The notes beneath the pieces were generated by a model that saw only the letters and a program-made list of their open reading frames with translations, made no database searches and was not told the origin of the DNA. Positions 8,976-24,401 of a stretch of 64,000 nucleotides of DNA are shown one piece after another. Position 1 is the stretch's first letter. Every line of letters begins with the position of its first letter. Origin of the DNA: Deinococcus aetherius (lineage in GTDB: Bacteria; Deinococcota; Deinococci; Deinococcales; Deinococcaceae). The stretch is taken from positions 2,999,501 through 3,063,500 of the forward strand of contig NZ_AP026560.1 of the NCBI RefSeq assembly GCF_025997855.1, in the 5' to 3' direction. Both the position numbers and the translations under genes were made by a program.

Positions 8976-10157
8976 ATGCGCGCCCTGGACTTGAAAAGCT
9001 CCGCAGGAGAGGTCTTCACGGTGTTCCTGCGGCTGGGGCTGACCAGTTTCGGGGGACCCGTGGCGCACCTGGGGTACTTCCGCTCGGAAATCGTCGCCCG
9101 TCGCGGCTGGCTCAGCGAGGCCGGGTACGCGGACGTGGTGGCGCTCGCCCAGTTCCTGCCGGGACCCGCGAGCAGCCAGACGGGGATGGCGGTGGGCCTG
9201 CTGCGGGCCGGGTGGGTGGGGATGCTCGCCGCCTGGGTGGGCTTCACCCTGCCGAGCGCGCTGCTGATGTTCGCCTTCGCGCGGGGGGTGGCGGGGGCGG
9301 GGAACCTGGGGGACGCGGGGTGGCTCGCGGGCCTCAAGGTCGCGGCGGTCGCCGTCGTCGCGCAGGCGGTGGTGGGGATGTGGGGCAGCCTCGTCACGGA
9401 CCGGCTGCGGGCGGGGCTGGCGCTGGGGGTGGCGGCGGCGCTCGTGCTGGTGCCGGGAGCTTTCGCGCAGGTGGCGGCGCTCGTGGCGTGTGCCGTGGTC
9501 GGGTGGCGCTTTCTTCCGGCGGGTACGGGGGGAGGGGGCAGCCTGCCCCGCGTCCCCGTTCCCCGCCGGGTGGGCGCGGCCTTGCTGCTTGTCTGCGGGG
9601 GGCTGCTTCTGCTCCTCCCCTTCCTCGCGCCGCTGGGGGCCGGGTGGGCGCTCGCGGACGCGACCTTTCGGGCGGGCGCCCTGGTGTTCGGCGGGGGGCA
9701 TGTGGTGTTGCCGCTGCTGGAGACGGGCTTCGTCCCCCGCTTCCTGCCGCACGAAACCTTCGTCGCCGGGTACGGGGCGGCGAACGCGGTGCCGGGGCCG
9801 CTCTTCACCTTTGCCACCTACCTGGGCGCGGCGCAGACGGCGCTCCCGGCCTGGGTGGGGGCGGGCATCGCCACGGTCGGCGTCTTCCTCCCCGGCGCAC
9901 TCCTGATGGCGGGCGCCCTCCCCTTCTGGGCCTCGCTGGCCGCCCGCCCGGCCGCGCGTTCGGCGCTCGCCGGTCTGAACGCGGGCGTCGTGGGCCTGCT
10001 CCTCGCCGCCCTGTACGACCCGGTCTTCACGTCCGGCGTCCGTGGCCCGCGTGAGGTTGCCCTGGCCCTGCTCGCCTACGCGGGGCTGACGGCGGGGCGG
10101 CTTCCGGCCTGGGCGGTCGTGGGAGCCTGCGCGGGGCTGGGGTGGGTGGCGTTGTGA
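8976..10157 (+). CDS. chrA: Chromate transporter, ChrA family (CHR), two-domain form
   Basis: 393 residues, ~10-12 hydrophobic segments in two homologous CHR halves. The N-terminal half has FLRLGLTSFGGPVAHLGYFR and LPGPASSQT. The second has FGGGHVVLPLLE and NAVPGPLFTFATYLGA. These are the family's duplicated GGP/PGP motifs. The protein exports chromate (or related oxyanions) across the inner membrane. Leaderless start (TACGCT eight bases upstream of ATG). No chrB-type regulator nearby. Confidence 0.92.
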   Translation: MRALDLKSSAGEVFTVFLRLGLTSFGGPVAHLGYFRSEIVARRGWLSEAGYADVVALAQFLPGPASSQTGMAVGLLRAGWVGMLAAWVGFTLPSALLMFAFARGVAGAGNLGDAGWLAGLKVAAVAVVAQAVVGMWGSLVTDRLRAGLALGVAAALVLVPGAFAQVAALVACAVVGWRFLPAGTGGGGSLPRVPVPRRVGAALLLVCGGLLLLLPFLAPLGAGWALADATFRAGALVFGGGHVVLPLLETGFVPRFLPHETFVAGYGAANAVPGPLFTFATYLGAAQTALPAWVGAGIATVGVFLPGALLMAGALPFWASLAARPAARSALAGLNAGVVGLLLAALYDPVFTSGVRGPREVALALLAYAGLTAGRLPAWAVVGACAGLGWVAL

Positions 10158-10244
10158 GGTGACTCCTCAGCGGGCTGGCCCTGCTCGTCTTTGCCCCAGC
10201 TGCGAGGACGGGCAGGCGGAGGACTTCGCCGGGCTGCCCCTCAC

Positions 10245-10568
10245 CTACCGGGGGGAACCGCTCAAATTCCTGACCGGGGCTTCCTTCTCCAACCCGTAAA
10301 TCTGGAGGAACCGGGTCACCCGCGCCGCCAGGGTGGGGAGGGGCGCGACCTCCCCGCACACCCAGTCGGGCCGGTAGTTGCGGCAGACGGCGGGCCGCGC
10401 CGCGTAAACGCCGCACAGGCAATCCGGTCTCAGGTGGACGCACTTTACCCCCAGCGGCTTGCCGAGCGCGTGGATGTCGGGCGCCGCGCAACACGCCCCG
10501 CAGGCCGTGCAGCTCCGCACGAGCGGGGAGCGGGGCGGGAGGTCGGGGGGAGCGGTGAAGAGGTCCAT
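10245..10568 (-). CDS. YkgJ-family cysteine cluster protein
   Basis: 107 residues with eight cysteines arranged CTACGACC ... VKCVHL..DCLCGVY..RPAVCRNY..DWVCGE, the CxxCGxCC pattern of the YkgJ/zinc- or iron-chelatase family (UPF0153). Function of the family is not settled; Fe-S or zinc binding is assumed from the cysteines. Start is ATG 10568, followed by MDLFTAPPDLP. Lies convergent to chrA and upstream of nothing obvious. Confidence 0.82.
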   Translation of the reverse strand: MDLFTAPPDLPPRSPLVRSCTACGACCAAPDIHALGKPLGVKCVHLRPDCLCGVYAARPAVCRNYRPDWVCGEVAPLPTLAARVTRFLQIYGLEKEAPVRNLSGSPR

Positions 10569-10647
10569 AGGCGGGTCGTCGGGGCAAGGCTAGGGCCGTT
10601 TCCCGCGCCGATGTGTGACGTGGGCCGGGACAGCCCACCGGCCTCCC

Positions 10648-11751
<1,104 letters not shown>

Positions 11752-11851
11752 TCTTCCACCCGTTCCCCGCCGCGCGTCTACCCAGGCCAAACGGGCGTTC
11801 GTTTCCCCCGTGCTACCCTTGCGGAATGTGCTCCCCGAGGGGGCTTTTCCC

Positions 11852-12475
11852 GTGACCGACCTTCCCGCCGACTCCCCGACTCCTACCCGCACCCGCCGAG
11901 AGCAGATTCAGGACGTGGCGGGCCGCCTGTTTTCCGAGCGCGGCTACCACGCGACGAGCATGCGCGACCTCGCCGGGGAACTGGGGATGCAGGGGGGCAG
12001 CCTGTACGCGCACATCAGCGGGAAGGAGGAACTGCTCGTCGAGATCGTGAACCGGGCGGCGCGGCAGTTCGACGCGGCCCTCTTCACCCTGCGGGGCGAG
12101 CCCCTTCCGGCCGACGTGAAGCTGCGCGAGGCGATGTACCGCCACCTGCGGGTGGTCGCCGACAACATGGAGAGCGCGACCGTCTTCTTCCACGAGTGGA
12201 AACACCTCTCGCCGGGGGCCTACCGCCACGTCACCGACTGGCGCGACACCATCGACGCCTTCTACCGCGACCTCGTGCGGCAGGGCATCGGCGAAGGTAT
12301 CTTCCGGGCCGACCTCGACGTGAGGATGGCCGCCAACCTGATCCTCTCGGCCGTGAACTGGGCGTACACGTGGTACCGCCCCGGCGGCCCCCTCTCGCCG
12401 CGCGACGTGGCGGAGGGGTACGCGGACATGCTCTTCGGCGGCCTGCGTGCCCCGCCCACGGAGGCCGGTCGATGA
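11852..12475 (+). CDS. TetR-family transcriptional regulator
   Basis: About 207 residues. N-terminal helix-turn-helix [45 protein letters not shown] is classic TetR. The ligand domain has [20 protein letters not shown], reminiscent of KstR2/FadR-type regulators of lipid-like CoA ligands. GTG 11852 has GAGGGG upstream; GTG 11828 with TACCCT eight bases before it is a leaderless alternative. It overlaps the next small gene by ATGA. Divergent to hisC; target unknown. Confidence 0.85.
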   Translation: MTDLPADSPTPTRTRREQIQDVAGRLFSERGYHATSMRDLAGELGMQGGSLYAHISGKEELLVEIVNRAARQFDAALFTLRGEPLPADVKLREAMYRHLRVVADNMESATVFFHEWKHLSPGAYRHVTDWRDTIDAFYRDLVRQGIGEGIFRADLDVRMAANLILSAVNWAYTWYRPGGPLSPRDVAEGYADMLFGGLRAPPTEAGR

Positions 12476-12807
12476 GCCACCCCACCGTCACCGTTCGCAT
12501 CCGCGACGCCCTGCGGTACGCCCAGGGTCGGGCAGCGAAACTGAGCCGCACCCAGCAGCTCGAACTCGGCCCCGACCTCTTCATCCGCATCGCGCCGGGG
12601 GGGCGCCGCTTCCTGCTCTTCTCCCTGGACGGCGAGCCGGATAATGCCACCGCCCGCGCCGTCGCCGAGGCGCTGGACCTCAGGGACCCCCAGTACGGCT
12701 GGCACCAGGGGGCGACCCTGCGCTCGCTGACGGTGGTGGAGGCGGGATCGGAGCATGTGCCCGAGACGCCGGGGGGCGGCGAGGGCAACGGGGAAACGGG
12801 AGCCTGA
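12472..12807 (+). CDS. Hypothetical protein coupled to the TetR regulator
   Basis: 111 residues starting at the ATG inside ATGA, overlapping the TetR stop by four bases. Mixed alpha/beta body ([37 protein letters not shown]) with a Gly/Glu-rich disordered tail. No family recognised. Tight coupling suggests co-expression with the regulator. Confidence 0.7.
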   Translation: MSHPTVTVRIRDALRYAQGRAAKLSRTQQLELGPDLFIRIAPGGRRFLLFSLDGEPDNATARAVAEALDLRDPQYGWHQGATLRSLTVVEAGSEHVPETPGGGEGNGETGA

Positions 12808-12848
12808 CGCGGAGGGCGTTGCACCTACTCCAGTCACCCTGGGCACCA

Positions 12849-12885
12849 CAAGAAGGAAGCGGCGGCCCGCAAGCCACCGCCCCTT
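12849..12885 (-). terminator. Probable terminator downstream of the SRPBCC gene
   Basis: On the minus strand GGCGG/CCGCC arms (12877-12881 with 12861-12865) close a GC-rich loop and are followed by GCTTCCTTCTT, just after the stop at 12895. T-run is interrupted, so the call is moderate. Confidence 0.45.
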
Positions 12886-12894
12886 CCCTCACCC

Positions 12895-13560
<666 letters not shown>

Positions 13561-13681
13561 GAAGGATCCCTCCGCTCCGGGCAGTCTAGGCGGCGTTCTC
13601 ATGGACCCGGTGAATACTTCCCCAAGTCACATTAAAGAGCTTCCCCACTCGGAGCAGGCTCGCCGGGTGGGTGCGCGGCGC

Positions 13682-13993
13682 TCAGCGGTTCTCGTTCCGG
13701 TCGTCGCCGCTCGCCCCGATGATGTCGGCCTCGTGTCCCTCCCCGCCGGGGCTGAGCATCCCGCTGTTGTCCATCTGCCGAGCGGGGTCGCTCTGCCCGT
13801 CGGCGGGAAGGGCGCCCGACTGACCCGAGCCCGCGTACCTGTCCTCGACGGCCTGGGTGGCGTTCCGGTCAGCCTGGGTCGCCGGGCCGCCGGGCAGGGA
13901 GGGGTCGAGGTTGGTGTTGGCGTCGGGCGCATTGTCGCCAGCGCCCATATACGACTCGTTCGTTGCGCCGGAGCCCTTGTTGCGTTCGTCCAT
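13682..13993 (-). CDS. Small hydrophilic, probably disordered hypothetical protein
   Basis: 103 residues beginning [14 protein letters not shown] behind AGGAGG. Very rich in Gly, Ala, Asp, Asn and Ser with no hydrophobic core, no cysteine and no membrane segment, so likely disordered. Such proteins occur among desiccation-related genes, but nothing in the sequence proves that role. Same strand as, and 122 bases upstream of, the SRPBCC gene. Confidence 0.65.
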   Translation of the reverse strand: MDERNKGSGATNESYMGAGDNAPDANTNLDPSLPGGPATQADRNATQAVEDRYAGSGQSGALPADGQSDPARQMDNSGMLSPGGEGHEADIIGASGDDRNENR

Positions 13994-14125
13994 AGGAAAC
14001 CTCCTGGGGCGGGTGGTCGGGCTGTACTTCTGAGAAGGCCATGCTCCCTGGCTGGCACGCGGGGCGGATGTGCCCGCCTTGAACCCCCGCTCACGCTCCC
14101 CGGCGTCCGCGCTACGCTGGCGGGT

Positions 14126-16536
<2,411 letters not shown>

Positions 16537-16600
16537 CGGGGCGCGGTTTGTGTCGCATCCTCCGCGTCCCGCCCCCCGGGCACCGCGTACTCTGCCCCCT

Positions 16601-17011
16601 ATGGAAAGGCCAATCGTCTGCGTGGGGGCGCTCGTGTGGGACCCCGAAGGCCGCGTCCTGCTCGTCCGCACGACGAAGTGGCGCGGCCTGTGGGGGGTGC
16701 CGGGCGGCAAGGTGGAGTGGGGCGAGACGCTCACGGCGGCAGCCCTGCGTGAGTTCTGGGAGGAGACGGGCCTGCGGCTGCGCGACGTGCGCTACGCCCA
16801 GACCCAGGAGGCCGTGCTGAGCCCCGAGTTCCACAAGCCCGCCCACATGATCCTGGTGGACTTCTTCGCCCGAACCGACGATCCCGGGGTCACCCCCAAC
16901 GAGGAGATCGAGGAGTGGGCGTGGGTGCCCCTGGGGGAGGCTGCGGGCTACTCCCTGAACACCGTCACCCGCACGCTCGTCGAGCTGGCCCTGAGGCAGG
17001 GCGAGGCGTGA
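16601..17011 (+). CDS. NUDIX hydrolase
   Basis: 136 residues; Nudix box [24 protein letters not shown] (~res 35-58). The [10 protein letters not shown] pattern is complete. C-terminal [27 protein letters not shown] is typical for small pyrophosphohydrolases. Leaderless ATG (TACTCT, seven bases upstream). Its stop overlaps the GTG of the SDR gene. Substrate unknown. Confidence 0.88.
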   Translation: MERPIVCVGALVWDPEGRVLLVRTTKWRGLWGVPGGKVEWGETLTAAALREFWEETGLRLRDVRYAQTQEAVLSPEFHKPAHMILVDFFARTDDPGVTPNEEIEEWAWVPLGEAAGYSLNTVTRTLVELALRQGEA

Positions 17012-17739
17012 CGGGCGGAGGGGAAAAGGGCACGGCCCTCGTCACCGGGGCGGCGCGGGGGATCGGGCGGGCCCTCGCCGTCGCCCTTGCCGCCGAGGGG
17101 TACGCGGTGGCCGTCCACTACCGGGGCAGCGAGGCGGACGCGCGGGAGACGGCCCGGCTGTGCGAGCGGGAGGGCGTGCGGGCGACCATCCTTCAGGCCG
17201 ACCTGACCAGTCCGGCGGCGGCCCGCGCCCTCGTCCGCCAGGCCCACGCCGCCTTTCCGGAATCACCCCTCGCCGTCCTCGTGAACAACGTGGGCAACTA
17301 CGTCCACCGCCCCCTGCTGGAGACGACCGACGCCGAGTGGGCGGACATGCTCACCACCAACCTCACCGCCCCCTTCGCCACCTGCCAGGAGGCCGCTGGG
17401 CCCATGCGTGAGGCGGGTTTCGGGCGGATCGTGAACCTGGGGTACGCGGGGGCGCGGCACCTCGTCGCCCGGCCCGGCATCGTCCCGTACCTGATCGCCA
17501 AGACCGGCGTGCTGCACCTCTCGCACGCGCTCGGCCGGGTGCTGGCCGGAACGGGCGTCTCCGTGAACGTCGTGTCGCCCGGCGTGATCGAGACCTCGGT
17601 GAGCCAGCCCCTGCGCGAGATCCCCGCCGGGCGCGTGGGCACCGTGGCCGAACTCGTGGACGCCGCCCTGTACTTCGTGCGGGCCAGCGACTACGTGACC
17701 GGGCAGGAGCTGGAGGTGGCGGGGGGGTGGAATCTTTAG
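17008..17739 (+). CDS. Short-chain dehydrogenase/reductase (SDR) lacking the usual catalytic Ser
   Basis: 243 residues, Rossmann fold. Cofactor motif TGAARGIG (~res 14-21), NNVGNY in place of NNAG, and catalytic YLIAK (Y-x3-K). Thirteen residues before that Tyr, where classical SDRs have Ser, the sequence [10 protein letters not shown] gives Gly, so catalysis may rely on another group or be altered. AR after the first strand and HYRGS suggest NADP(H) preference. Coupled by GTGA to the NUDIX gene. Confidence 0.85.
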   Translation: MTGGGEKGTALVTGAARGIGRALAVALAAEGYAVAVHYRGSEADARETARLCEREGVRATILQADLTSPAAARALVRQAHAAFPESPLAVLVNNVGNYVHRPLLETTDAEWADMLTTNLTAPFATCQEAAGPMREAGFGRIVNLGYAGARHLVARPGIVPYLIAKTGVLHLSHALGRVLAGTGVSVNVVSPGVIETSVSQPLREIPAGRVGTVAELVDAALYFVRASDYVTGQELEVAGGWNL

Positions 17740-17785
17740 GAGCGGTCAGCTCTCAGCAGGTATGGCTGACCGCTGATCGCTCTCC
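17740..17785. repeat. Short quasi-palindromic repeat (GCGGTCAGC word)
   Basis: Right after the SDR stop: GCGGTCAGCTCTCAGC ... GGCTGACCGCTGATCGC. The two halves are near reverse complements and can fold as a hairpin between convergent genes. Same word family as the element at 59983-60021, which carries GCTGACCGCTGACCGC. Confidence 0.6.
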
Positions 17786-18253
17786 TCACCGCACCGCGCT
17801 CACCAGCACATCCTGCACCGCGTTCTGCGCCGTGGGGAGCGGCTGACGGGTTGTCGTGCGGTAGAGAAGACGGCCGCCCGGGGCCGTCACGCGGGCGGTC
17901 ACGGCGTAGGCGCGGCCCGGACGCAACCGCCCCGGGTTGAACTGGAGCTGGTACGGGGTCGAGAGGCGGCTGACGGGAAAGCTCGCCTGCACGCGGGAGA
18001 GGCTCGGCCCGTCCTGGCGGGATACGTCCTCCAGGCTGACCGTCACCGTGCTCCCGGCGGGCAGACGCACCTCGGCGGGGGCGCGGACCCGGCCGCTGAT
18101 CACCCGCCACCCGTCGGGCAGGTCGGCAGGCACGGCGGGGAGGAGCGAGGACGGAACGCTTGAAGCGGGCGCCGAGGGGCGGGTGATCGTCATTTGCGCC
18201 AGGGCGCCCGGGGCGAGCAGCGCGGCGAGCACGAAGAGGGGGCGAAGCTTCAT
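17786..18253 (-). CDS. Secreted YbaY-like lipoprotein-family protein
   Basis: 155 residues with an N-terminal signal peptide (MKLRPLFVLAALLAPGALA, cleavage likely after ALA). The mature part GWRVISGRVRAPAEVRLPAGSTVTVSLEDVSR is the YbaY/HslJ-type beta domain (compact beta-sandwich, type III secretion-chaperone-like). No lipobox cysteine. Leaderless ATG (TAACCT, six bases). Envelope-located; function unknown. Confidence 0.75.
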   Translation of the reverse strand: MKLRPLFVLAALLAPGALAQMTITRPSAPASSVPSSLLPAVPADLPDGWRVISGRVRAPAEVRLPAGSTVTVSLEDVSRQDGPSLSRVQASFPVSRLSTPYQLQFNPGRLRPGRAYAVTARVTAPGGRLLYRTTTRQPLPTAQNAVQDVLVSAVR

Positions 18254-18330
18254 GGGATCAGGTTAGAGCATCCGGCCGGGGGACCGTGCCTCCGCGCGCC
18301 GGGGTGCCCCCGGGCGACCCCCACCCCGCT

Positions 18331-19044
18331 TCACTTGGCGCTGGGCAGCATCCGTTGCGGGGCGAGGAGCGGGACGGACGACACCTGCTGAGCGGTCACG
18401 ACCGCGTCCGCCGCAGCCCGGGCCTCGGCAAAAGCTCCCGGAAGGTCCTGGCCGAACTTCATGTCGGGCGTAGCGTCCACCTGCACAAAGGCCACCTTCA
18501 CCGGCTGCCCCTCGGTTCCGGGCTCCTGCACCCACGTCCCGGACCCCGCGATGACCGCATGACCCTGGGCATTGGCCGCGACCTTGTCGTCACTGTCGAG
18601 AATTCCCAGACGGTTGGCGGTTCTGGTGGCGTTGCCGAAAATCGCCGAGAGCTTGGGCTGGCCGTCCACAAGGAAGGTGCTGATCACGCCGTAGCTCCCA
18701 TCGTAGACGGTCGTGCAGTTGGCGTCCGCGCACACGAACCCCTCACCCACCCCGCCGTTCTTGGCGCGGGCGGTGGGCATTCCGCGCTGGGTCACGCTCA
18801 GGGCGCCCAGGCGGTAGGAACCGTCGAGCAGCCTCACGGCCCACACCCAGTCGCCGTAGTAGGGAACGCGTGAGTCCGACGACTCCACCGCCGACGGACC
18901 GGGGTTGTAGGGGTAGGACGAGCCTCCAGAGGTGCCGCCGCCGGGGTTCTCCCCACCGGAGGTGCCGTCCGGGGGCGTTGACCCACCCCCACCGCAGGAG
19001 ACGAGACCGAGAAGGAGGACGCCGACGATGGCTGGGTATTTCAT
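18331..19044 (-). CDS. Putative lipoprotein of unknown function
   Basis: 237 residues. Signal peptide with lipobox LLGLVSC (Cys at ~17), then a Gly/Ser/Pro-rich tether (~18-50) and a globular part with a possible disulfide pair in VCADANCTT. Contains FLVDGQPKLSAIFGN and a C-terminal helix. No family recognised. RBS AAGGAG lies upstream of ATG 19044, in contrast to the many leaderless neighbours. Confidence 0.75.
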   Translation of the reverse strand: MKYPAIVGVLLLGLVSCGGGGSTPPDGTSGGENPGGGTSGGSSYPYNPGPSAVESSDSRVPYYGDWVWAVRLLDGSYRLGALSVTQRGMPTARAKNGGVGEGFVCADANCTTVYDGSYGVISTFLVDGQPKLSAIFGNATRTANRLGILDSDDKVAANAQGHAVIAGSGTWVQEPGTEGQPVKVAFVQVDATPDMKFGQDLPGAFAEARAAADAVVTAQQVSSVPLLAPQRMLPSAK

Positions 19045-19140
19045 AGCTTTTCTCCTTGATGAGCTTGACCAACACTAAGTGCTCTGAACTTTGACCATCG
19101 GTTGATCAAGGGCAGTTGCCCGACGAGCGGGGCTGCGGCC

Positions 19141-20121
19141 TCAGAAGGCCCCCTCCTCGAACACCTGCCGAATCTCCTCCCGAGTCTTCCCCAGGCTCAG
19201 GAGCACCATCAACAGGAGGCGGGCCTTGTGCGCGTTCAGGAAGCTCGCGGGAATCGCCCCCGCCGCCACCAGGGTTGCCCCGCCGCCCGGGTAACCGTAG
19301 ACGGGGATGACCGGCCCGGCGTGGGTGCGGGTGGCGATCACCACGGGCTTGCCGCCCCCGGCCGTCCGCGCGACGAGGGGCAGCAGTTCGGCGGGCAGGT
19401 TCCCCGTGCCGAGCGCGGCGATGACCGACCCGTCCGCGCGCTCCTCGGCCCCCGCGTACCCCTCCCCCGTCCAGCCCGCGTAGGCGTACAGGATTTCGAC
19501 GCGTGCGGTCAGCGCCGCCGGGTGATAGGTGGGCCGCGCCTCGGGCCGGGCGAAGAAGCGGACGTGGGGCGTGGCGCCTGCGCGGTCGATGCGGCCGATG
19601 GGTCCCGGATACCCTCCGAAGGCGTCCACGGCGGTCGTGTGGACCTTGGTGACCGTGCGCGCGTCGAAGATGTCCCCGCCGAAGACGACGAGCGGCCCGC
19701 GCCCCCGGCTCGCCGGATGCAGGGCGACGTGTGCGGCGTCGAGGAGGTTGCCGGGCCCGTCCCACGAGACCTCCTCCGCGTGGCGCATACTTCCCGTCAA
19801 GACCACGGGGGTCTGGACGCCGAGCGTCAGGTGCAGCAGGAAGGCCGTCTCCTCCAGCGTGTCCGTGCCGTGCGTGACCACCACCCCGTCGTGCTCGGGG
19901 GCGAGCCCGGCGATCAGGTGCGAGAGGGCCAGCATGTGTGCGGGCGTGACGTGCGGGCTGGGGAGGTTGAAGGGCCGGAGGTCGTGCACTAGGGCGCCCG
20001 GCAGCCCCGAAACGGTCGGGGCGACCTGCGGGGTCACCCCCACGCCGTCCGGGCTGGGGCGGCTGGCGATGGTGCCGCCCGTGTGGACGACCGCGAGCCG
20101 CCGGGTCGAGGGCCCAATCAC
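19141..20121 (-). CDS. L-asparaginase (type I-like)
   Basis: 326 residues. Asparaginase signatures: VVHTGGTIASR (first catalytic Thr, ~res 12-22) and VVTHGTDTLEETAFLLH (second Thr and Asp, ~84-100), plus VVLTGSMRHA. No signal peptide, so cytoplasmic: it hydrolyses asparagine to aspartate and ammonia. Start is GTG 20121, 28 bases after the hemC stop on the same strand, so the pair may be one transcript. Confidence 0.9.
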   Translation of the reverse strand: MIGPSTRRLAVVHTGGTIASRPSPDGVGVTPQVAPTVSGLPGALVHDLRPFNLPSPHVTPAHMLALSHLIAGLAPEHDGVVVTHGTDTLEETAFLLHLTLGVQTPVVLTGSMRHAEEVSWDGPGNLLDAAHVALHPASRGRGPLVVFGGDIFDARTVTKVHTTAVDAFGGYPGPIGRIDRAGATPHVRFFARPEARPTYHPAALTARVEILYAYAGWTGEGYAGAEERADGSVIAALGTGNLPAELLPLVARTAGGGKPVVIATRTHAGPVIPVYGYPGGGATLVAAGAIPASFLNAHKARLLLMVLLSLGKTREEIRQVFEEGAF

Positions 20122-20149
20122 CGCCGCCGGAGGGGAACGGACGGCAACC

Positions 20150-21079
<930 letters not shown>

Positions 21080-21164
21080 AACCCGCGCAGTATAGCCTCC
21101 CCGCCCGCCTCCCGTCAGGAACGCGTGAAGGAAAGCTCACCCGGGCGCCCCTACACTGCCCCCT

Positions 21165-22466
21165 GTGGGCAATCCCCTGCTGGAATTCGGCATCCTCGTT
21201 CTGCTGCTCCTGGTCAACGGCTTCTTCTCGGGCTCGGAACTGGGGGTGGTCTCCGCCAAGAGATCGCGGCTGGAGGCGGAGGCGGCCCGGGGCAACCGGG
21301 GAGCGGCGGCGGCCCTGCGCCTGACCGAGCGGCCCGGGGCCTTCCTCGCCACCGTGCAGATCGGCATCACATTGATCGGGACCGTCAGCGCGGTCTTCGC
21401 GGGAGGCAGTCTCACCCGCTACCTCGAACCGCTGCTGCGCCCCCTCTTCGGGGCGGCGTCGGGCTCGGCGGCGGGCATCGCCGTCGTCCTGCTCGTCACC
21501 TTCCTGTCCCTGGTCCTCGGCGAACTCGCGCCCAAGGGAGTGGCCCTGCGCAACCCCGAGGCGCTGGCAATCCGGGTCGCGCCCTTTTTCACGGTGCTGT
21601 CAAAGGTCACGCGCCCGGTCGTGTGGATTCTGGAAACCACCTCGCGTGGGCTCCTCGCCCTCTTCGGGATGAGGGGGGAGGCCGCCGAGTTCGTCACCGA
21701 GGAGGACGTGCGGGCCATCGTGAATCAGGCGGCCGAGAGCGGCAGCCTGGAGGCGACCGAGACGGAACGCATCGAGTCGGTGCTGCGCTTCAACGACCGC
21801 CGGGTGCGCGACCTGATGACTCCCCGGGGGGACGCCGTGACCCTCGACCTCAGCGCGCCCACCGGGGAGGCGGTGGAGACGGTCCTCGCCCACGAGCACG
21901 ACCGCTACGCGGTGCGGGACGGCAAGGGTGAGGTGGTGGGGCAGGTCGCCGTGGCGGACGTGCTGCGCTCGCTGCACACCGGGCAGCCGCTCGCCAGCTT
22001 CGTGCGGCCCGCCGCATTTCTCCCCGAGACCGCCTGGGCGGAGGACGCCCTCGCCCGCCTGGAGCGCGAGGGGCAGCAGCGCCTCGCCGTCGTGGTGGAC
22101 GAGTACGGCGAGTTCAGCGGGGTGCTCTCGATCAGCGACCTCCTCGCCGAACTCGCCGGGATGGAGGACCCCGAGGAGGAGGGCCTGATCGTCCGGCGGG
22201 GCGACGGCACCTTTCTGGTGGACGGCGGCGTCCCGATGCACACCCTGCGCGAGACGCTGCCCCTGCCCCCGCTCCCCCGCGAGGAGTTCAGCACCCTCGC
22301 CGGGTACGTGCTGGAGGTCCTCGGCGAGTTCCCGCAGGTCGGCTCGGCTATCCGGGTGGAGGACTGGGAGGTCGAGGTCGTGGACGTGGACGGCCCCCGC
22401 GTGGACCGCCTGCTCGTCCGCCCCCCGCGCGACTTCTTGCCGCCCCCCCGCGACGGGGAAGACTGA
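21165..22466 (+). CDS. Hemolysin/CNNM-CBS (CorC-HlyC) family membrane protein
   Basis: 433 residues. N-terminal DUF21/CNNM domain with about four helices (LLLLVNGFFSGSELGVVSAKRSRLE ...), two CBS domains (~200-325; LMTPRGDAVTLDL, VVVDEYGEFSGVLSISDLLAELAG) and a C-terminal CorC_HlyC domain. Family members take part in Mg2+/Co2+ efflux or Na+/Mg2+ exchange; old 'hemolysin' names are misleading. Leaderless GTG (TACACT seven bases upstream). Confidence 0.9.
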   Translation: MGNPLLEFGILVLLLLVNGFFSGSELGVVSAKRSRLEAEAARGNRGAAAALRLTERPGAFLATVQIGITLIGTVSAVFAGGSLTRYLEPLLRPLFGAASGSAAGIAVVLLVTFLSLVLGELAPKGVALRNPEALAIRVAPFFTVLSKVTRPVVWILETTSRGLLALFGMRGEAAEFVTEEDVRAIVNQAAESGSLEATETERIESVLRFNDRRVRDLMTPRGDAVTLDLSAPTGEAVETVLAHEHDRYAVRDGKGEVVGQVAVADVLRSLHTGQPLASFVRPAAFLPETAWAEDALARLEREGQQRLAVVVDEYGEFSGVLSISDLLAELAGMEDPEEEGLIVRRGDGTFLVDGGVPMHTLRETLPLPPLPREEFSTLAGYVLEVLGEFPQVGSAIRVEDWEVEVVDVDGPRVDRLLVRPPRDFLPPPRDGED

Positions 22467-22568
22467 CCCGGCGCCTCCCGCCACAAGGAGAAGAACGCCC
22501 CCTCCCCGGGCAAAAGCGCCGGTCTGTTCCTGACTCCTGTGGCCTGGCGACTTCCCCCAGGAGCGCGT

Positions 22569-23132
<564 letters not shown>

Positions 23133-23171
23133 GGCCACCCTCAGCATACTCTGCCCCTTCTCACGCGGCGT

Positions 23172-23190
23172 GAAGACATTTACATCTTCC
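23172..23190. promoter_or_regulatory. Inverted repeat upstream of the DinB-family gene
   Basis: GAAGA and TCTTC arms frame CATTTACA, forming a near palindrome ~40 bases upstream of the DinB start. It is preceded by a second imperfect palindrome around CTTCTCACGCGGCGTGAAG (23157-23175). Could be a repressor site; no binding protein is indicated. Confidence 0.35.
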
Positions 23191-23234
23191 CCGAGCCCCC
23201 GCCCGTTTCCCCGCCCGAAACCCTGGCAGAGGCC

Positions 23235-24239
23235 TTATCCGGCGACAGCCACGTCTCGACTCGCCGGACGGCTTGTGGGCGCCCGGTCCTCACCGATAAG
23301 CAGCGGGGTCAGGACCCGGGTCACGTCCTCCAGCGTCTCGACCACCACCAGGGCGCCCCGCAGCTCGGGAAGGTCGGGGAGGTACTGCGGGAGCACCTTG
23401 CGCAGGGGGCGCATGTTCGTCAGCCCCCGGCGGCCTTTGCCATAGAAGGCCGCCTGCAACTCGGCGTGGCGCAGAGCGGTGCGGACGCGCTCCCCCAGCG
23501 AGGGAGGTGTGTCGTCCCCCGTGGCGAGCGAGCGGAAAATCCAGGGGTTGCCCACCGCGCCGCGCCCGATCATGACCGCCGCGACCCCCGAGCGCAGCCG
23601 CTCACGGGCCTGGGACGCGCTTCCCACGTCGCCGCTGCCGACCACGGGCACGTCCACGCTCGCCGCGACCCGGGCGATGGCGTCCCAGTCGGCCTCGCCC
23701 GTGTACCGCTGGGCGCTCGTGCGGCCGTGGACGGTGATCAGGGCCGCGCCCGCCGCCGCGAGCCCCCGGGCGACCTCCACGCTGCGGTCGGTGTCCCACC
23801 CCAGACGAATCTTGGCGCTCACGTCGAGGGCGGTCGCCGAACGCATCGCCCGCACGAGTTCGTACGCGACCTCGGGCGTCTGGAGGAGGCAAGCACCCCC
23901 CTTGCCGCGCACCTTGGGCACCGGGCAACCCATGTTGAGGTCGAGGGCGGCGGGGGCGAACCAGCCCTCGACCTTGCCCACGGCCCGCGCCAGAATCTCC
24001 GGCTCGGCGCCGAAAAGTTGAACCACCCGCCCTTCCTCGCCGGGGTACGGGCGGCCCAGCGAGAGGTTCTCCGAGTCGCCACCCAGGACGAGGCCCCGGG
24101 CGCTAATCATCTCGCTGACCGTCCACAGGGCGCCCTGCTCGGCGGCGAGTTGCCGCAGCGGCGCGTCGCTGTAGCCCGCCATCGGCGCGAGGACGGCTCC
24201 CGGGCGGGCGAGGCGGGCGGCGTAGAAACCGGGGCTCAT
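23235..24239 (-). CDS. tRNA-dihydrouridine synthase (Dus)
   Basis: 334 residues, FMN-binding TIM barrel. Signatures: [13 protein letters not shown], the FMN/substrate block [18 protein letters not shown] (catalytic Cys in the GGACLL loop), [17 protein letters not shown], and [23 protein letters not shown]. It reduces specific uridines of tRNA to dihydrouridine. Leaderless ATG (TACCCT, six bases). The Dus subtype (A/B/C-like) is not decided here. Confidence 0.92.
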   Translation of the reverse strand: MSPGFYAARLARPGAVLAPMAGYSDAPLRQLAAEQGALWTVSEMISARGLVLGGDSENLSLGRPYPGEEGRVVQLFGAEPEILARAVGKVEGWFAPAALDLNMGCPVPKVRGKGGACLLQTPEVAYELVRAMRSATALDVSAKIRLGWDTDRSVEVARGLAAAGAALITVHGRTSAQRYTGEADWDAIARVAASVDVPVVGSGDVGSASQARERLRSGVAAVMIGRGAVGNPWIFRSLATGDDTPPSLGERVRTALRHAELQAAFYGKGRRGLTNMRPLRKVLPQYLPDLPELRGALVVVETLEDVTRVLTPLLIGEDRAPTSRPASRDVAVAG

Positions 24240-24401
24240 CCGGGCAGGGTAGCGCACCCCCACCCCCCGTGCGTGAACACGGACCCAAGCGACCCGGTAG
24301 CCGAATTCACGCGCTGGACGGGGGAGACGGGGGTATCCTGAACCCAGTCCGGCCTCTTCCCCATCTCCTTCAACCCGCCCGCCGGACGGGAGGCACCCGA
24401 C

